A stretch of DNA of 64,000 nt, taken from Nocardiopsis kunsanensis DSM 44524. Lineage in GTDB: Bacteria; Actinomycetota; Actinomycetes; Streptosporangiales; Streptosporangiaceae. The position numbers and the translations under genes are program-made. Location: contig NZ_ANAY01000003.1 in assembly GCF_000340965.1 (NCBI RefSeq), positions 124,001-188,000 on the forward strand, given 5' to 3'. The notes under the pieces were generated by a model that worked only from the letters and a program-made list of their open reading frames with translations, was not told the DNA's origin and did not search any database. This document shows positions 48,601-56,824 of the stretch, piece by piece. How positions within the stretch are numbered: position 1 is the first letter of the stretch; each line of letters opens with the position of its first letter.

Positions 48601-48843
48601 GGTGAGCTGGACAAGGGCGATGACGAGAACGCCCTGTTCAGCGAAGCCGACATCACCAAGACCAAGGAAGAGCGCGAGCAGTACCGCAAGGACCGGGAGA
48701 ACTGGAAACACCGGCTTCAGTCACTGGCCACCGAACGCGACCGGGAGCTGTCGGCCATCACCGAACGCTACGCCGATCCGGTTGCGCACCGTTTCCCCGT
48801 CGCCGTCGTTTTCGTGGTCCCGCGCAAGGAGGCCGTCCGATGA
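45700..48843 (+). CDS. drmD: DISARM protein DrmD, SNF2-like helicase
   Basis: The 1047-residue protein is an SNF2-type (SF2) helicase. It has a Walker A DVGLGKT (136-142), CPAGLTVKWKDEM, DEAHH (250-254), SATPHNGYQQSF, and helicase C motifs VVFTEYRDTQAWLENLL, LLATDAASEGIDLQ and NPNKLEQRIGRIDRYGQ. A coiled-coil-like C-terminal region follows (RLRQREENERKRVTSVLDQFAATLRGELD). DrmD is the distinguishing helicase of class 1 DISARM. The ATG at 45700 follows an ACGAGGT ribosome site; the upstream extension of the frame is proline-rich and unlikely. The end overlaps drmMI by 4 bases. Confidence 0.93.
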   Translation: MSTTTDGLTAGTLVQVRRQKWVVSAVDPSDDGATLVSLQSVEEGRYGQTLDVLWEIEPGRRILPKGALPEITTDGRDAPGQLAAFLDAVRWSAVTSADVRNLQAPFRSGVAIEDYQLEPVSRAVGAPRVNLLLADDVGLGKTIEAGLVAQELLLRNRTQRIMIVCPAGLTVKWKDEMAEKFGLDFTVVNSETAAQVRREYGSAANPFKVYPQTIVSLPWLRGAKAQRLMDEVLPAEGPGYPRTFDLLILDEAHHVAPAAPQQVYAVDSQQTKLMRRLAPHFTHRLFLSATPHNGYQQSFTALLELLDDQRFARGVPPSPTAVEETVVRRLKSQITDAEGKPVFRGRNARAIPVAYPESEREIHSLLKDFAELRRTKLTADKGRRATDLVTLLLKKRLFSSPAAFGHTVSVYRETLRSKQDPLPFDEADEDWIDDWWEETAAYDDEELAEAEDEALDRSGPLQPQTDETETSLLERMDRWARTHEAQPDAKATELIKELEAVCKPDGEHWTNERVVVFTEYRDTQAWLENLLRQEGLTGDGRTALLNGTMSTDEREALRLAFQKHPSEHKVRILLATDAASEGIDLQRHCHRLINYDIPFNPNKLEQRIGRIDRYGQTEEPQIRHFVGTGWEEAVDSYEADLEFLSRVATKVARMEEDLGSINAVMSDAVQRRMLGARTDLDAETARAGAKDTIASEGDIGEQVRRLRRRLDETVEHLALTPDRIKRVVDTALDLANQPALRTHLDEKEAAEGLYDVPVLSDSWVRASAGLTEKLPEKTGHDTVPRRLPVTFDPRAAKGRDDVVLAHLNHPLVSMSTGLLRAAVSNDDLGLSRVTAVVSDDPDLEEVLVGAYTRFVLVGADGLRLHEEVLHAGGWLPENGRFRRLENLTTLGNILNRALDGGTALSDAVWARVRGRWDRAGGRAGLERAIEWRADTRAEALENRLRQREENERKRVTSVLDQFAATLRGELDKGDDENALFSEADITKTKEEREQYRKDRENWKHRLQSLATERDRELSAITERYADPVAHRFPVAVVFVVPRKEAVR

Positions 48844-51800
48844 GCAACCCCCAGTACCGTTCGGGGCGTGACAGCGCCGAACAGCACCGCAACTGGCTGG
48901 ACCTGGTCGAGATCGACGGCCCGTTCCTGACCCTGCCCGTCCTGTTGGAGGAGTGGCCCAACGGCTTCGAGCCGCTGGAGAAGGAAGAGCGGGCCCAGCT
49001 GCGGCGCGAGCACTCCCGGTGGCAGCGTGATGTGGCCGCCGGGCAGCAGGACTGGGTGCGCTACGTACTCGGCCGAATGCTCGGCTGGCAGGAGACCCTG
49101 CGCACCGAGGGCCTGGAGCCGCTGGCCATGGAGGTGGCCGAGCACGACACCAGTGTGACACCCGCTTTTGCACTGACCACCCCGGACGCGGCCGCCGACG
49201 TCGACGCACAAGGCGAAGCCGGCGAGGTCAAGGCCGACAGTGTGCGCCTGCTCGGGTTGGTGCTCGAGCCCGGCCAGGTCCCGACCGCGCGGGTGCGCGG
49301 TGAGTCCTGGTCGGCCTCCCCCGTGGACCGGCTGGCCAAGCTGTGCCGCCACCACGGGGTGGAGCTGGGCCTGGCCACCGACGGGCGCTGGTGGGTGCTG
49401 GTGTGGGCCCCGCGCGGCGGGGTGACCACCACGGTGGTCTTCGACGCCGTGCTCTGGCCGGACACCGCCGAACGCGACGTGCTCCACGCCTTCCACTCCC
49501 TGCTCAACCGCACCCGCTTCTTCGGGGTGCCCGCCGAGGAGACCCTGGTCCGGATGCTGTCCCGGAGCATGGATTCGCAGGAGGAGGTCACCGAGGCGCT
49601 GGGCGTGCAGGTCCGCCAGGCGGTGGAACTGCTGGTCGCCGCGATCGGACGGGCCGACACCCGCGCCCGGGGCCGGGGTGAGGACGGGCTGGCCCACATC
49701 GACGCCCACGAGGTGTACCGGGGTGCGGTCTCGGTGATGATGCGGGTGGTATTCCTGCTCTTCGCCGAGGAACGCGGCCTGCTGCCCTCCGACAACGACC
49801 TGTACGCCCGCGCCTACTCGGCCGGGCGGCTCTACGACGAGCTCCAGGCCCGGGTGCGGGAGAGCACCGAGGACGACCTGGAGAACACCAGCGAGGGCTG
49901 GCACCGGCTCCTGGCCCTGTTCCACGCGGTCTACCACGGGGTGGAACACCCCCGTCTGGCCATGCACGCCCACGACGGCTCGCTCTTCGACCCCGAGACC
50001 TTCCCCTGGCTGCCGCTGGACATCGACGACCGCACCGTGCTGCACATGCTCAAGTCGGTGCAGTACGTGCAGGTGGGGCGCGGGCGCAAGCGGGAGCCGC
50101 GCAAGCTGTCCTTCCGTGCGCTGGACGTGGAACAGATCGGCTACGTGTACGAGGGTCTGCTGTCCTTCGACGGTTTCCGTGCGGGCGAGCTCGTGGTCGG
50201 GCTCGTCGGCAAGGAGGGCGCGGAGGAGGAGGTGGCCCTGCGCGAGCTGGAGGAGCTGGCCGCCCGGCACACCGACCTCGAGGAGCTGGCCAAGGAACTG
50301 TCGGCCACCTACAAGGCCTCCGGGATCGGCACCCCGAAGAAGCTGGCCAAGGTCCTCGCGCCCATGTCCGGTGAGGAGAAGGAAGAGGCCCGCAACAAGC
50401 TGCGCGGTGTGGTCCCGCGTGGGGAGTTCGAGGTGGCCGAGCGGCTGCTGCCGTTCTACCGGCTCATCCGCACCGACCTGCGCGGCCTGCCGATGCTGGT
50501 GCGGGCCGGCGAGCTGTATGTGACCGAGTCGTCGCTGCGCAAGAACACCGGCACGCACTACACCCCGAGGTTCCTGGCCGAGGAGGTCGTGGAAGGCGCG
50601 CTGGAGCCGCTGGTGTACGAGCCGGGGCCGTTGCAGACCGCCGAGACCGGCGAGTGGAAGCTCAAGAGCAGCCGTCAGATCCTGGACCTCAAGGTCGCCG
50701 ACATCGCGATGGGTTCGGCGGCGTTCCTGGTCGCGGCGGCGCGTTACCTGGGCGACCGGCTGATCGAGGCCTGGACCACCGAGGGCGATGCCCGGGTCGA
50801 GGGGTACGAGAGCGCGGGCGCGGGACTGCGCGAGGACGACGACCCGGTCGTGATCGAGGCGCGCAGGCAGGTCATCGAGAACTGCCTTTACGGCGTAGAT
50901 GTCAACCCGATGGCCGTGGAGATGGCCAAGCTCTCGCTCTGGCTGGTGTCGATGGACCCGCAGCGGCCGTTCACCTTCCTCGACGACCGGTTGGCACCCG
51001 GCGACTCACTGCTGGGGATCACCTCCCTGGAGCAGATCGAGTACATGCACATGGACCCGAAGAAGGGCCGCGAGCTGCACGGGGAAGACAACGCGCTCTT
51101 CGACTTCACGGCAGGCATCCGAGGTTTGGTGAGCCGGGTCGCGGAGAACCGGCGCGAGCTCACCGGGATCGACGGCACCACCTTGGAGGGCCTGAACCGC
51201 AAGCGCGCGGTGCTCGGTAATGCCGAGCTGGAAACCGGACGGCTGAAGCTGCTGGCCGACCTGACCGTGGGTGCTGCGCTCGCGAACGCGAGCCGGGGCG
51301 AGCGGGGGCTGAACCAGGGCTCGTCGGAGGCTGTGGAGCTGGCCGGGAACCTGGACAACGATGAGGCCGAGGCCCGGTTGAGGACCAAGGAGTGGCTGGA
51401 CACCGACCGCCCGGACGGCGCATTCGAGCGAAGGCCATTGCACTGGCCACTGGTGTTCCCCGAGGTGTTCGAGAAGGGTGGGTTCGATGCAGTGATCGGG
51501 AATCCGCCGTTTCTCGGGGGACAGAAGATCACTGGAAGCATGGGCCCTGCGTACCGAGAGTACTTGGTTCACAATATCGGGTTCGGCGTTCGCGGTAGCG
51601 CCGACTTGGTCGCATACTTCGTTCTCTTGGCTCATCACACTCTCAACAAACAAGGCCAGACTGGCCTCATCGCAACGAATACACTCGCCCAAGGCGACAC
51701 GCGGGAAGTTGGCCTCGACCAAATCGTAGCCAGAAATATAACGATCCGCCAGGCCGTGAAAAGCGAGCCTTGGCCATCGAAAAGCGCGGCACTAGAATAC

Positions 51801-52925
51801 TGCGCAGTATGGACCAGCCGATCACCACTAAAAAAGTACGCGCGAGTAACTGTTGAAGGCACAGAAACACCGGGAATCACAAGTGCACTAGAAATACAAT
51901 CCCGCGCAACAGGGAATCCAAATCACCTTTACAGCAACCATCAGGTGTGCTTCCAGGGAAGTAATATCCTTGGCCTAGGATTTACCATGGAACCAGAGCA
52001 GGCCCATGATCTTATATCCAAGGACTCGCGGAACTCTGACGTACTTTTCCCCTACCTCAATGGCCAGGACCTCAATAGTGACCCTGCCACGTCTGCCCCC
52101 AGGTGGGTAATCAACTTTCATGACTGGCCAGAAGAAAAGGCCAAAAAATACGAACTCTGTTACCAACAAGTCCGCCATCTAGTAAAACCAGAGCGAGACC
52201 GAAATAATAATAAACAACGCAGGGAAATATGGTGGAGATTCACAAGGCCAGCACTGGATCTTTATCGAAACATCAATGGGCTGGACCGTGTTATTGTAAT
52301 CGCACAGACTAGCAATACAGCCATGCCAGCACTGGTACCTACTGGTCAAGTTTTCTCGCACATGCTGGTAGTGTTCGCATCACGCGAATTTTCCACCCTA
52401 TCCATATTGTCCAGCTCACCACACTACTGGTGGGCAAAGAAGTATGGATCAAAAATGAAGGCAGATTTTCGGTACATTCCTTCCGATGTCTTCCAGAATT
52501 TCCCACTTCCAGACCCAACTAAGGAACTCCGCGACCTCGGCGACCGCCTCGACACCTACCGCCGTGACGTGATGCTCTCCCGCGACACCGGGCTCACCAA
52601 GACCTACAACTTGGTCTTCGACCCCGAGTGCACCGACCCGGACATCGAGGAGCTGCGCGCCATCCACCGCGCCATCGACGAGGCCACCATCCGTGCCTAC
52701 GGCTGGGAAGAACGCATCGAGGCCGTCGGCGGGCTCGACCACGGGTTCCACAAGGTCGGCCGCGAGACCCGCTACACCATCGGCCCCGCCGCGCAGCGCG
52801 AGGTCCTCGACAGCCTGCTCGAACTGAACCACGAGCGCTACGCCGAAGAGGTCGAGCAGGGCCTGCACGACAAGAAGAAGGGCAAGCGCAAGGCTGCCGG
52901 CCCCCAGGAAGGGACGCTCTTCTGA
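48840..52925 (+). CDS. drmMI: DISARM adenine-specific DNA methyltransferase DrmMI
   Basis: The 1361-residue protein is a large N6-adenine DNA methyltransferase. The SAM-binding region VADIAMGSAAFLVAAARYLGDRLIEAW is near 620-645, GVDVNPMAVEMAKLSLWLVS follows, and the catalytic GNPPFLGGQKITG motif is near 886-898. The long N-terminal half and C-terminal target recognition region match class 1 DISARM methylases. It should mark host DNA so that DISARM ignores it. From about 51530 to 52500 the DNA is much more AT-rich than its surroundings (for example the NNNKQRR stretch written with AAT/AAA codons). This points to a horizontally exchanged recognition domain. The ends overlap drmD (4 bases) and drmA (1 base). 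Confidence 0.93.
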   Translation: MSNPQYRSGRDSAEQHRNWLDLVEIDGPFLTLPVLLEEWPNGFEPLEKEERAQLRREHSRWQRDVAAGQQDWVRYVLGRMLGWQETLRTEGLEPLAMEVAEHDTSVTPAFALTTPDAAADVDAQGEAGEVKADSVRLLGLVLEPGQVPTARVRGESWSASPVDRLAKLCRHHGVELGLATDGRWWVLVWAPRGGVTTTVVFDAVLWPDTAERDVLHAFHSLLNRTRFFGVPAEETLVRMLSRSMDSQEEVTEALGVQVRQAVELLVAAIGRADTRARGRGEDGLAHIDAHEVYRGAVSVMMRVVFLLFAEERGLLPSDNDLYARAYSAGRLYDELQARVRESTEDDLENTSEGWHRLLALFHAVYHGVEHPRLAMHAHDGSLFDPETFPWLPLDIDDRTVLHMLKSVQYVQVGRGRKREPRKLSFRALDVEQIGYVYEGLLSFDGFRAGELVVGLVGKEGAEEEVALRELEELAARHTDLEELAKELSATYKASGIGTPKKLAKVLAPMSGEEKEEARNKLRGVVPRGEFEVAERLLPFYRLIRTDLRGLPMLVRAGELYVTESSLRKNTGTHYTPRFLAEEVVEGALEPLVYEPGPLQTAETGEWKLKSSRQILDLKVADIAMGSAAFLVAAARYLGDRLIEAWTTEGDARVEGYESAGAGLREDDDPVVIEARRQVIENCLYGVDVNPMAVEMAKLSLWLVSMDPQRPFTFLDDRLAPGDSLLGITSLEQIEYMHMDPKKGRELHGEDNALFDFTAGIRGLVSRVAENRRELTGIDGTTLEGLNRKRAVLGNAELETGRLKLLADLTVGAALANASRGERGLNQGSSEAVELAGNLDNDEAEARLRTKEWLDTDRPDGAFERRPLHWPLVFPEVFEKGGFDAVIGNPPFLGGQKITGSMGPAYREYLVHNIGFGVRGSADLVAYFVLLAHHTLNKQGQTGLIATNTLAQGDTREVGLDQIVARNITIRQAVKSEPWPSKSAALEYCAVWTSRSPLKKYARVTVEGTETPGITSALEIQSRATGNPNHLYSNHQVCFQGSNILGLGFTMEPEQAHDLISKDSRNSDVLFPYLNGQDLNSDPATSAPRWVINFHDWPEEKAKKYELCYQQVRHLVKPERDRNNNKQRREIWWRFTRPALDLYRNINGLDRVIVIAQTSNTAMPALVPTGQVFSHMLVVFASREFSTLSILSSSPHYWWAKKYGSKMKADFRYIPSDVFQNFPLPDPTKELRDLGDRLDTYRRDVMLSRDTGLTKTYNLVFDPECTDPDIEELRAIHRAIDEATIRAYGWEERIEAVGGLDHGFHKVGRETRYTIGPAAQREVLDSLLELNHERYAEEVEQGLHDKKKGKRKAAGPQEGTLF

Positions 52926-55900
52926 TGCCTGACAACCCCCTCTTCGACAACCCCAACGGGGAACAGACCTCCCTCGACACCTCCGGCGCGGCCTCCCCCG
53001 AACCCGCCGCCAAGGCCTCCGACAAGAAACCCACCCGCGACGAGCTCCGCGCCCGCCACCGGGCCGAGCTCATCGCTTCCCTGGACGAGCCCCAGCACTT
53101 CGAGGACGCCTCCTCCTTCCAGGTGCGGGGCGAGTTCCAGGGGCTCATCGAACGGGACCTCCTCGGCCCGTGGGAGGGCGAGACCGAAGAGCTCCCGCCC
53201 CATTCGGCCGGCCCCCGTGAGCGCTACCTGGTCGGCATGCTCGGCCCGCGCCACCAGCCGCCCGCCTTCTCCCGGGAAGCCGCCGACGAGGTCATGGACA
53301 CCGAGAACGGGGCCGCCGGCGACGCCCGGGGCGAGAACGCCGGTGAGCTCCCCGAGGTCGTCACCTCCCAGAACCTGGGCCACCTGTGGGCCTCCACCAT
53401 GGGGATGGCCTTCTCCGTGCCCGAGGACGTGGACGTGGTCCACGTGACCGCGTCCTGGGGCCAGTACGACAAGGTCAGCAGCCTGACCGAGGACGGCAAG
53501 CAGACCTCGGTGTGGTCCCGCTCGCCGAAGGAGATCGCCCGGGAGATCCGGCTCGACGGTGACACCGACTTCAAGGAGGGGCTCACCGACGAGGACCCCA
53601 CGGCCCCCTCGGTGTACCTGAACGTCACCGTGCGCCCCCGCGACGGCCGTCGCACGGTCGAGGTCAACCTGGTCAACAACCGCGAGCCGGTCACCCCCAA
53701 CGGCGACACCCGCTGGCTGTTCCAGGCCCAGCTCTCGGTCACCGCGATGGACGGCCGCTCCCCCGTCTTCCTTCCCGTCGACGACCCGATGGAGGACACC
53801 GCCCCGGTCACCGACGACTACGAGGACCTGCACCTGCGGCTGCTCTACCGCGACCAGCTCAAGTACGCCGACGGGCGCAACATCGCCGTGGACGCCGAGG
53901 CCGCCCCCGGTGCGCGCCGGGCCCACCGCCTGACCACCACGTGGCTGCCCCACCACGACGTGCCCGCCACCACCGCGGACGTGGCCGAGGGATCCGCGCT
54001 GGCGGGGACCGAACTGTCCATGGACGCCCTGGCCGCGGCCGAACCGTCCGTGTTGCGCGGCGGCCTGGCCCCGCTCGCCGAGGGCTACAGCTCCTGGCTG
54101 GCCGAGCGTGAGGCGGGCATCGCGCACCTGCCCGAGGCGCTGCGCGAGACCGCACGGACCAACGTGTTCAGGGCCAAGCAGGCCGCCGGACGCATCCGGG
54201 CCGGCATCGAGCTGCTCAGCGACCCCGAACACCCCCGGCACGGGGAGGCGTTGAAGGCCTTCCGGTTCGCCAACCGGGCCATGGCCGACCAGCGCCGGCA
54301 CACCCAGATCACGCAGTTGCGGGAGAACTCCGAGACCTCCTACCCCGAGGCCGAGCGCGAGGTGCGCGGGCGCGGGGCCAAGGCCGCCTCCTGGCGTCCC
54401 TTCCAGTTGGCGTTCGTGCTGCTGAACCTGCCCTCGATCACCGACCCCGACCACGACGAGCGGACCGCGGACGTCTCGGGCACCGTGGACCTGCTGTTCT
54501 TCCCCACCGGTGGCGGTAAGACCGAGGCCTACCTGGGGCTCACCGCCTACACCTTCGCGATCCGGCGCCTGCAGGGGATCGTCGGCGCGGGTGAGGAGGC
54601 CCGCAGCGGCCTGGCCGGGGTGGCGGTGCTGATGCGCTACACCCTGCGGTTGCTCACCGCCCAGCAGTTCCAGCGGGCCGCAGCCCTGGTGTGCGCGACC
54701 GAGATGGTGCGCCGCGAGGACCCTGCTACCTGGGGTGAGGAGCCGTTCCGTATCGGCCTGTGGGTCGGCGGCGGGGTCTCCCCCAACTGGTTCGACGAGG
54801 CCGAGAAGCAGATCAGCGAGGCCCGGGAGGCGGGCCGGGGCGAGCGCGCCAACGTGCTGCAGACGCTGACCTGCCCGTGGTGCGGGACCGTGCTCAAGGC
54901 CCACCAGAACCTGCAGGCGCGTCCGGAGGACCGCCGGGTGCTGCTGCACTGCGCCAACGCCGAAGGTTCCGACGCCTGCCCGTTCTCCCGGACGGTCTCG
55001 GCCGAGGGCCTGCCGATCCTGACGGTGGACGAGGAGATCTACCGGTACGTTCCGAGCCTGGTCATCGCGACCGTGGACAAGCTCGCGCAGCTGCCCTGGC
55101 GCGGGTACGCGGGCATGCTGTTCGGCCGGGTCGGCCAGTACTGCCCCCGGCACGGGTACCGGCACAGCGACCTGGACGCCAGGACCGGTTGCGCCACCCG
55201 GCACAACGCCAAGGGCAAGCTACCGAAGGTGGAGAGCCGGCCGGTGCCGCGGCTGCGGCCGCCGGACCTGATCATCCAGGACGAGCTGCACCTGATCTCG
55301 GGGGCGCTGGGCACCACCGTGGGGTTGTTCGAGTCGGCCGTGGACGAGCTGACCTCCTGGACCACGCCGTCGGGCAAACGCACCGCACCGAAGATCGTGG
55401 CCTCCACCGCCACCACCAAACGCTCCGAGGAGCAGGTGCTGGGGGTGTTCGGCCGGGGCCTGCAGATCTTCCCGCCCCAGGTCACCGAAGTGACCGACAC
55501 CTTCTTCTCCACGCAGGTGCCGGTGACCGAGGAGGACCCGGGACGCCGGTACATGGGGGTGTGCGCGCACGGGGTGCGGCTGAAGTCCGCCGAGATCCGG
55601 TTGGCGGAGATCCTCATGCTGGCCGGCCAGCAGATGTTCGACACCTACGGCGAGCCCGCCGACCCGTACATGACCATGGTCGGCTACTTCAACGCCACCC
55701 GTGAGCTGGCGGGCATGCGCCGGTACATGGACGACGACATCACCGTGCGGGTGCGCAAACACGCCCGGAGCAAGGGGCTGGCCGAGCGGCTCAGCGGGAC
55801 CGGCATGTTCACCGTGCAGGAGCTGACCTCACGCATCTCCTCGGCCGACATCAGCGAGGTCCTGCGGGACCTGGAGCAGGGCTTCGACCCCGAGATCGAC

Positions 55901-56824
55901 ACCTCACAGCGCCGCAAGGCCACCGGTGCGCAGATGAGCGCCTACATCCAGGCCTCGGGCCGTTCCTCGGCCGACCAAGTGGTCCTGCACCCGGCCACGG
56001 CGCGGCGGCGCGAACGCCAGGACCCGGTGGATGCGGTGCTGGCCACGTCCATGCTGCAGGTGGGTGTGGACGTGTCCCGGTTCGGTCTGATGGTGGTCAC
56101 CGGCCAGCCCAAGAACACCGCCGAGTACATCCAGGCGTCCTCGCGGGTGGGCCGGGATCCCCGCCGCCCCGGTCTGGTGCTGACGCTGTACAACTGGACC
56201 CGCCCGCGCGACCTGGCCCACTACGAGGACTTCGCCTACTACCACGCCACCTTCTACCGGCAGGTGGAGGCGCTCAGCGTCACCCCCTTCACGCGGCGTT
56301 CCCTGGACCGGAGCACCGCGGCGATGTTCGTGGCGGCGGTGCGCAACGCGGTCCAGGGGCACTCCCACAACGCCGACGCCCACGACGTGGACCTGGACGG
56401 TCCCGAGGTCGAGGAGATCGTCGAGCGGATGCTGGAGCGGGCCGAGCGCGTGGACGGCCCGCGCGGCCGTGAGTACCTGGCCGAGCGGATCAAGGCGCTG
56501 GGCGATGTCTGGAAGAGCGGCAAGCAGGGCTCGACCCGGCTCGGGTACGAGCGCTCCACCGAGTCCAAGCAGCAGCTGCGCGGGCTGCTGAACAAACCCG
56601 GCGAGGGTCCGTGGTCGAGTACCACCGTCGGGATGTCCATGCGTGAGACCGAGAACGAGATCAACCTCCTGGTGCCCGGTGGCGGGGACCTGTTCGACAT
56701 CTCCACGGAGACACCCCCGTGGTCGTTCGGCCCGCCCGGCCCGGCTGGGGACCGGAACGAGGAGGGCGACGAGATGGGTGACTCGGCCGTGCCCGGGTCC
56801 GTGAAGGGGAAGGGCCGTCGATGA
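52925..56824 (+). CDS. drmA: DISARM helicase DrmA
   Basis: The 1299-residue protein has the DrmA opening GPRERYLVGMLGPRHQPP and a Walker A PTGGGKTEAYLGL (about 525-537). A CPWCG/C zinc-like insertion lies near 645, DELHLISG (DExH-like) near 785, and helicase C motifs follow (ATSMLQVGVDVSRFGLMVVTGQPKN, YIQASSRVGRD). DrmA is a core DISARM component that, with DrmB, is thought to bind and unwind incoming phage DNA. The ATG overlaps the drmMI stop by one base; the upstream open frame is a shadow. The end overlaps drmB by 4 bases. Confidence 0.94.
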   Translation: MPDNPLFDNPNGEQTSLDTSGAASPEPAAKASDKKPTRDELRARHRAELIASLDEPQHFEDASSFQVRGEFQGLIERDLLGPWEGETEELPPHSAGPRERYLVGMLGPRHQPPAFSREAADEVMDTENGAAGDARGENAGELPEVVTSQNLGHLWASTMGMAFSVPEDVDVVHVTASWGQYDKVSSLTEDGKQTSVWSRSPKEIAREIRLDGDTDFKEGLTDEDPTAPSVYLNVTVRPRDGRRTVEVNLVNNREPVTPNGDTRWLFQAQLSVTAMDGRSPVFLPVDDPMEDTAPVTDDYEDLHLRLLYRDQLKYADGRNIAVDAEAAPGARRAHRLTTTWLPHHDVPATTADVAEGSALAGTELSMDALAAAEPSVLRGGLAPLAEGYSSWLAEREAGIAHLPEALRETARTNVFRAKQAAGRIRAGIELLSDPEHPRHGEALKAFRFANRAMADQRRHTQITQLRENSETSYPEAEREVRGRGAKAASWRPFQLAFVLLNLPSITDPDHDERTADVSGTVDLLFFPTGGGKTEAYLGLTAYTFAIRRLQGIVGAGEEARSGLAGVAVLMRYTLRLLTAQQFQRAAALVCATEMVRREDPATWGEEPFRIGLWVGGGVSPNWFDEAEKQISEAREAGRGERANVLQTLTCPWCGTVLKAHQNLQARPEDRRVLLHCANAEGSDACPFSRTVSAEGLPILTVDEEIYRYVPSLVIATVDKLAQLPWRGYAGMLFGRVGQYCPRHGYRHSDLDARTGCATRHNAKGKLPKVESRPVPRLRPPDLIIQDELHLISGALGTTVGLFESAVDELTSWTTPSGKRTAPKIVASTATTKRSEEQVLGVFGRGLQIFPPQVTEVTDTFFSTQVPVTEEDPGRRYMGVCAHGVRLKSAEIRLAEILMLAGQQMFDTYGEPADPYMTMVGYFNATRELAGMRRYMDDDITVRVRKHARSKGLAERLSGTGMFTVQELTSRISSADISEVLRDLEQGFDPEIDTSQRRKATGAQMSAYIQASGRSSADQVVLHPATARRRERQDPVDAVLATSMLQVGVDVSRFGLMVVTGQPKNTAEYIQASSRVGRDPRRPGLVLTLYNWTRPRDLAHYEDFAYYHATFYRQVEALSVTPFTRRSLDRSTAAMFVAAVRNAVQGHSHNADAHDVDLDGPEVEEIVERMLERAERVDGPRGREYLAERIKALGDVWKSGKQGSTRLGYERSTESKQQLRGLLNKPGEGPWSSTTVGMSMRETENEINLLVPGGGDLFDISTETPPWSFGPPGPAGDRNEEGDEMGDSAVPGSVKGKGRR

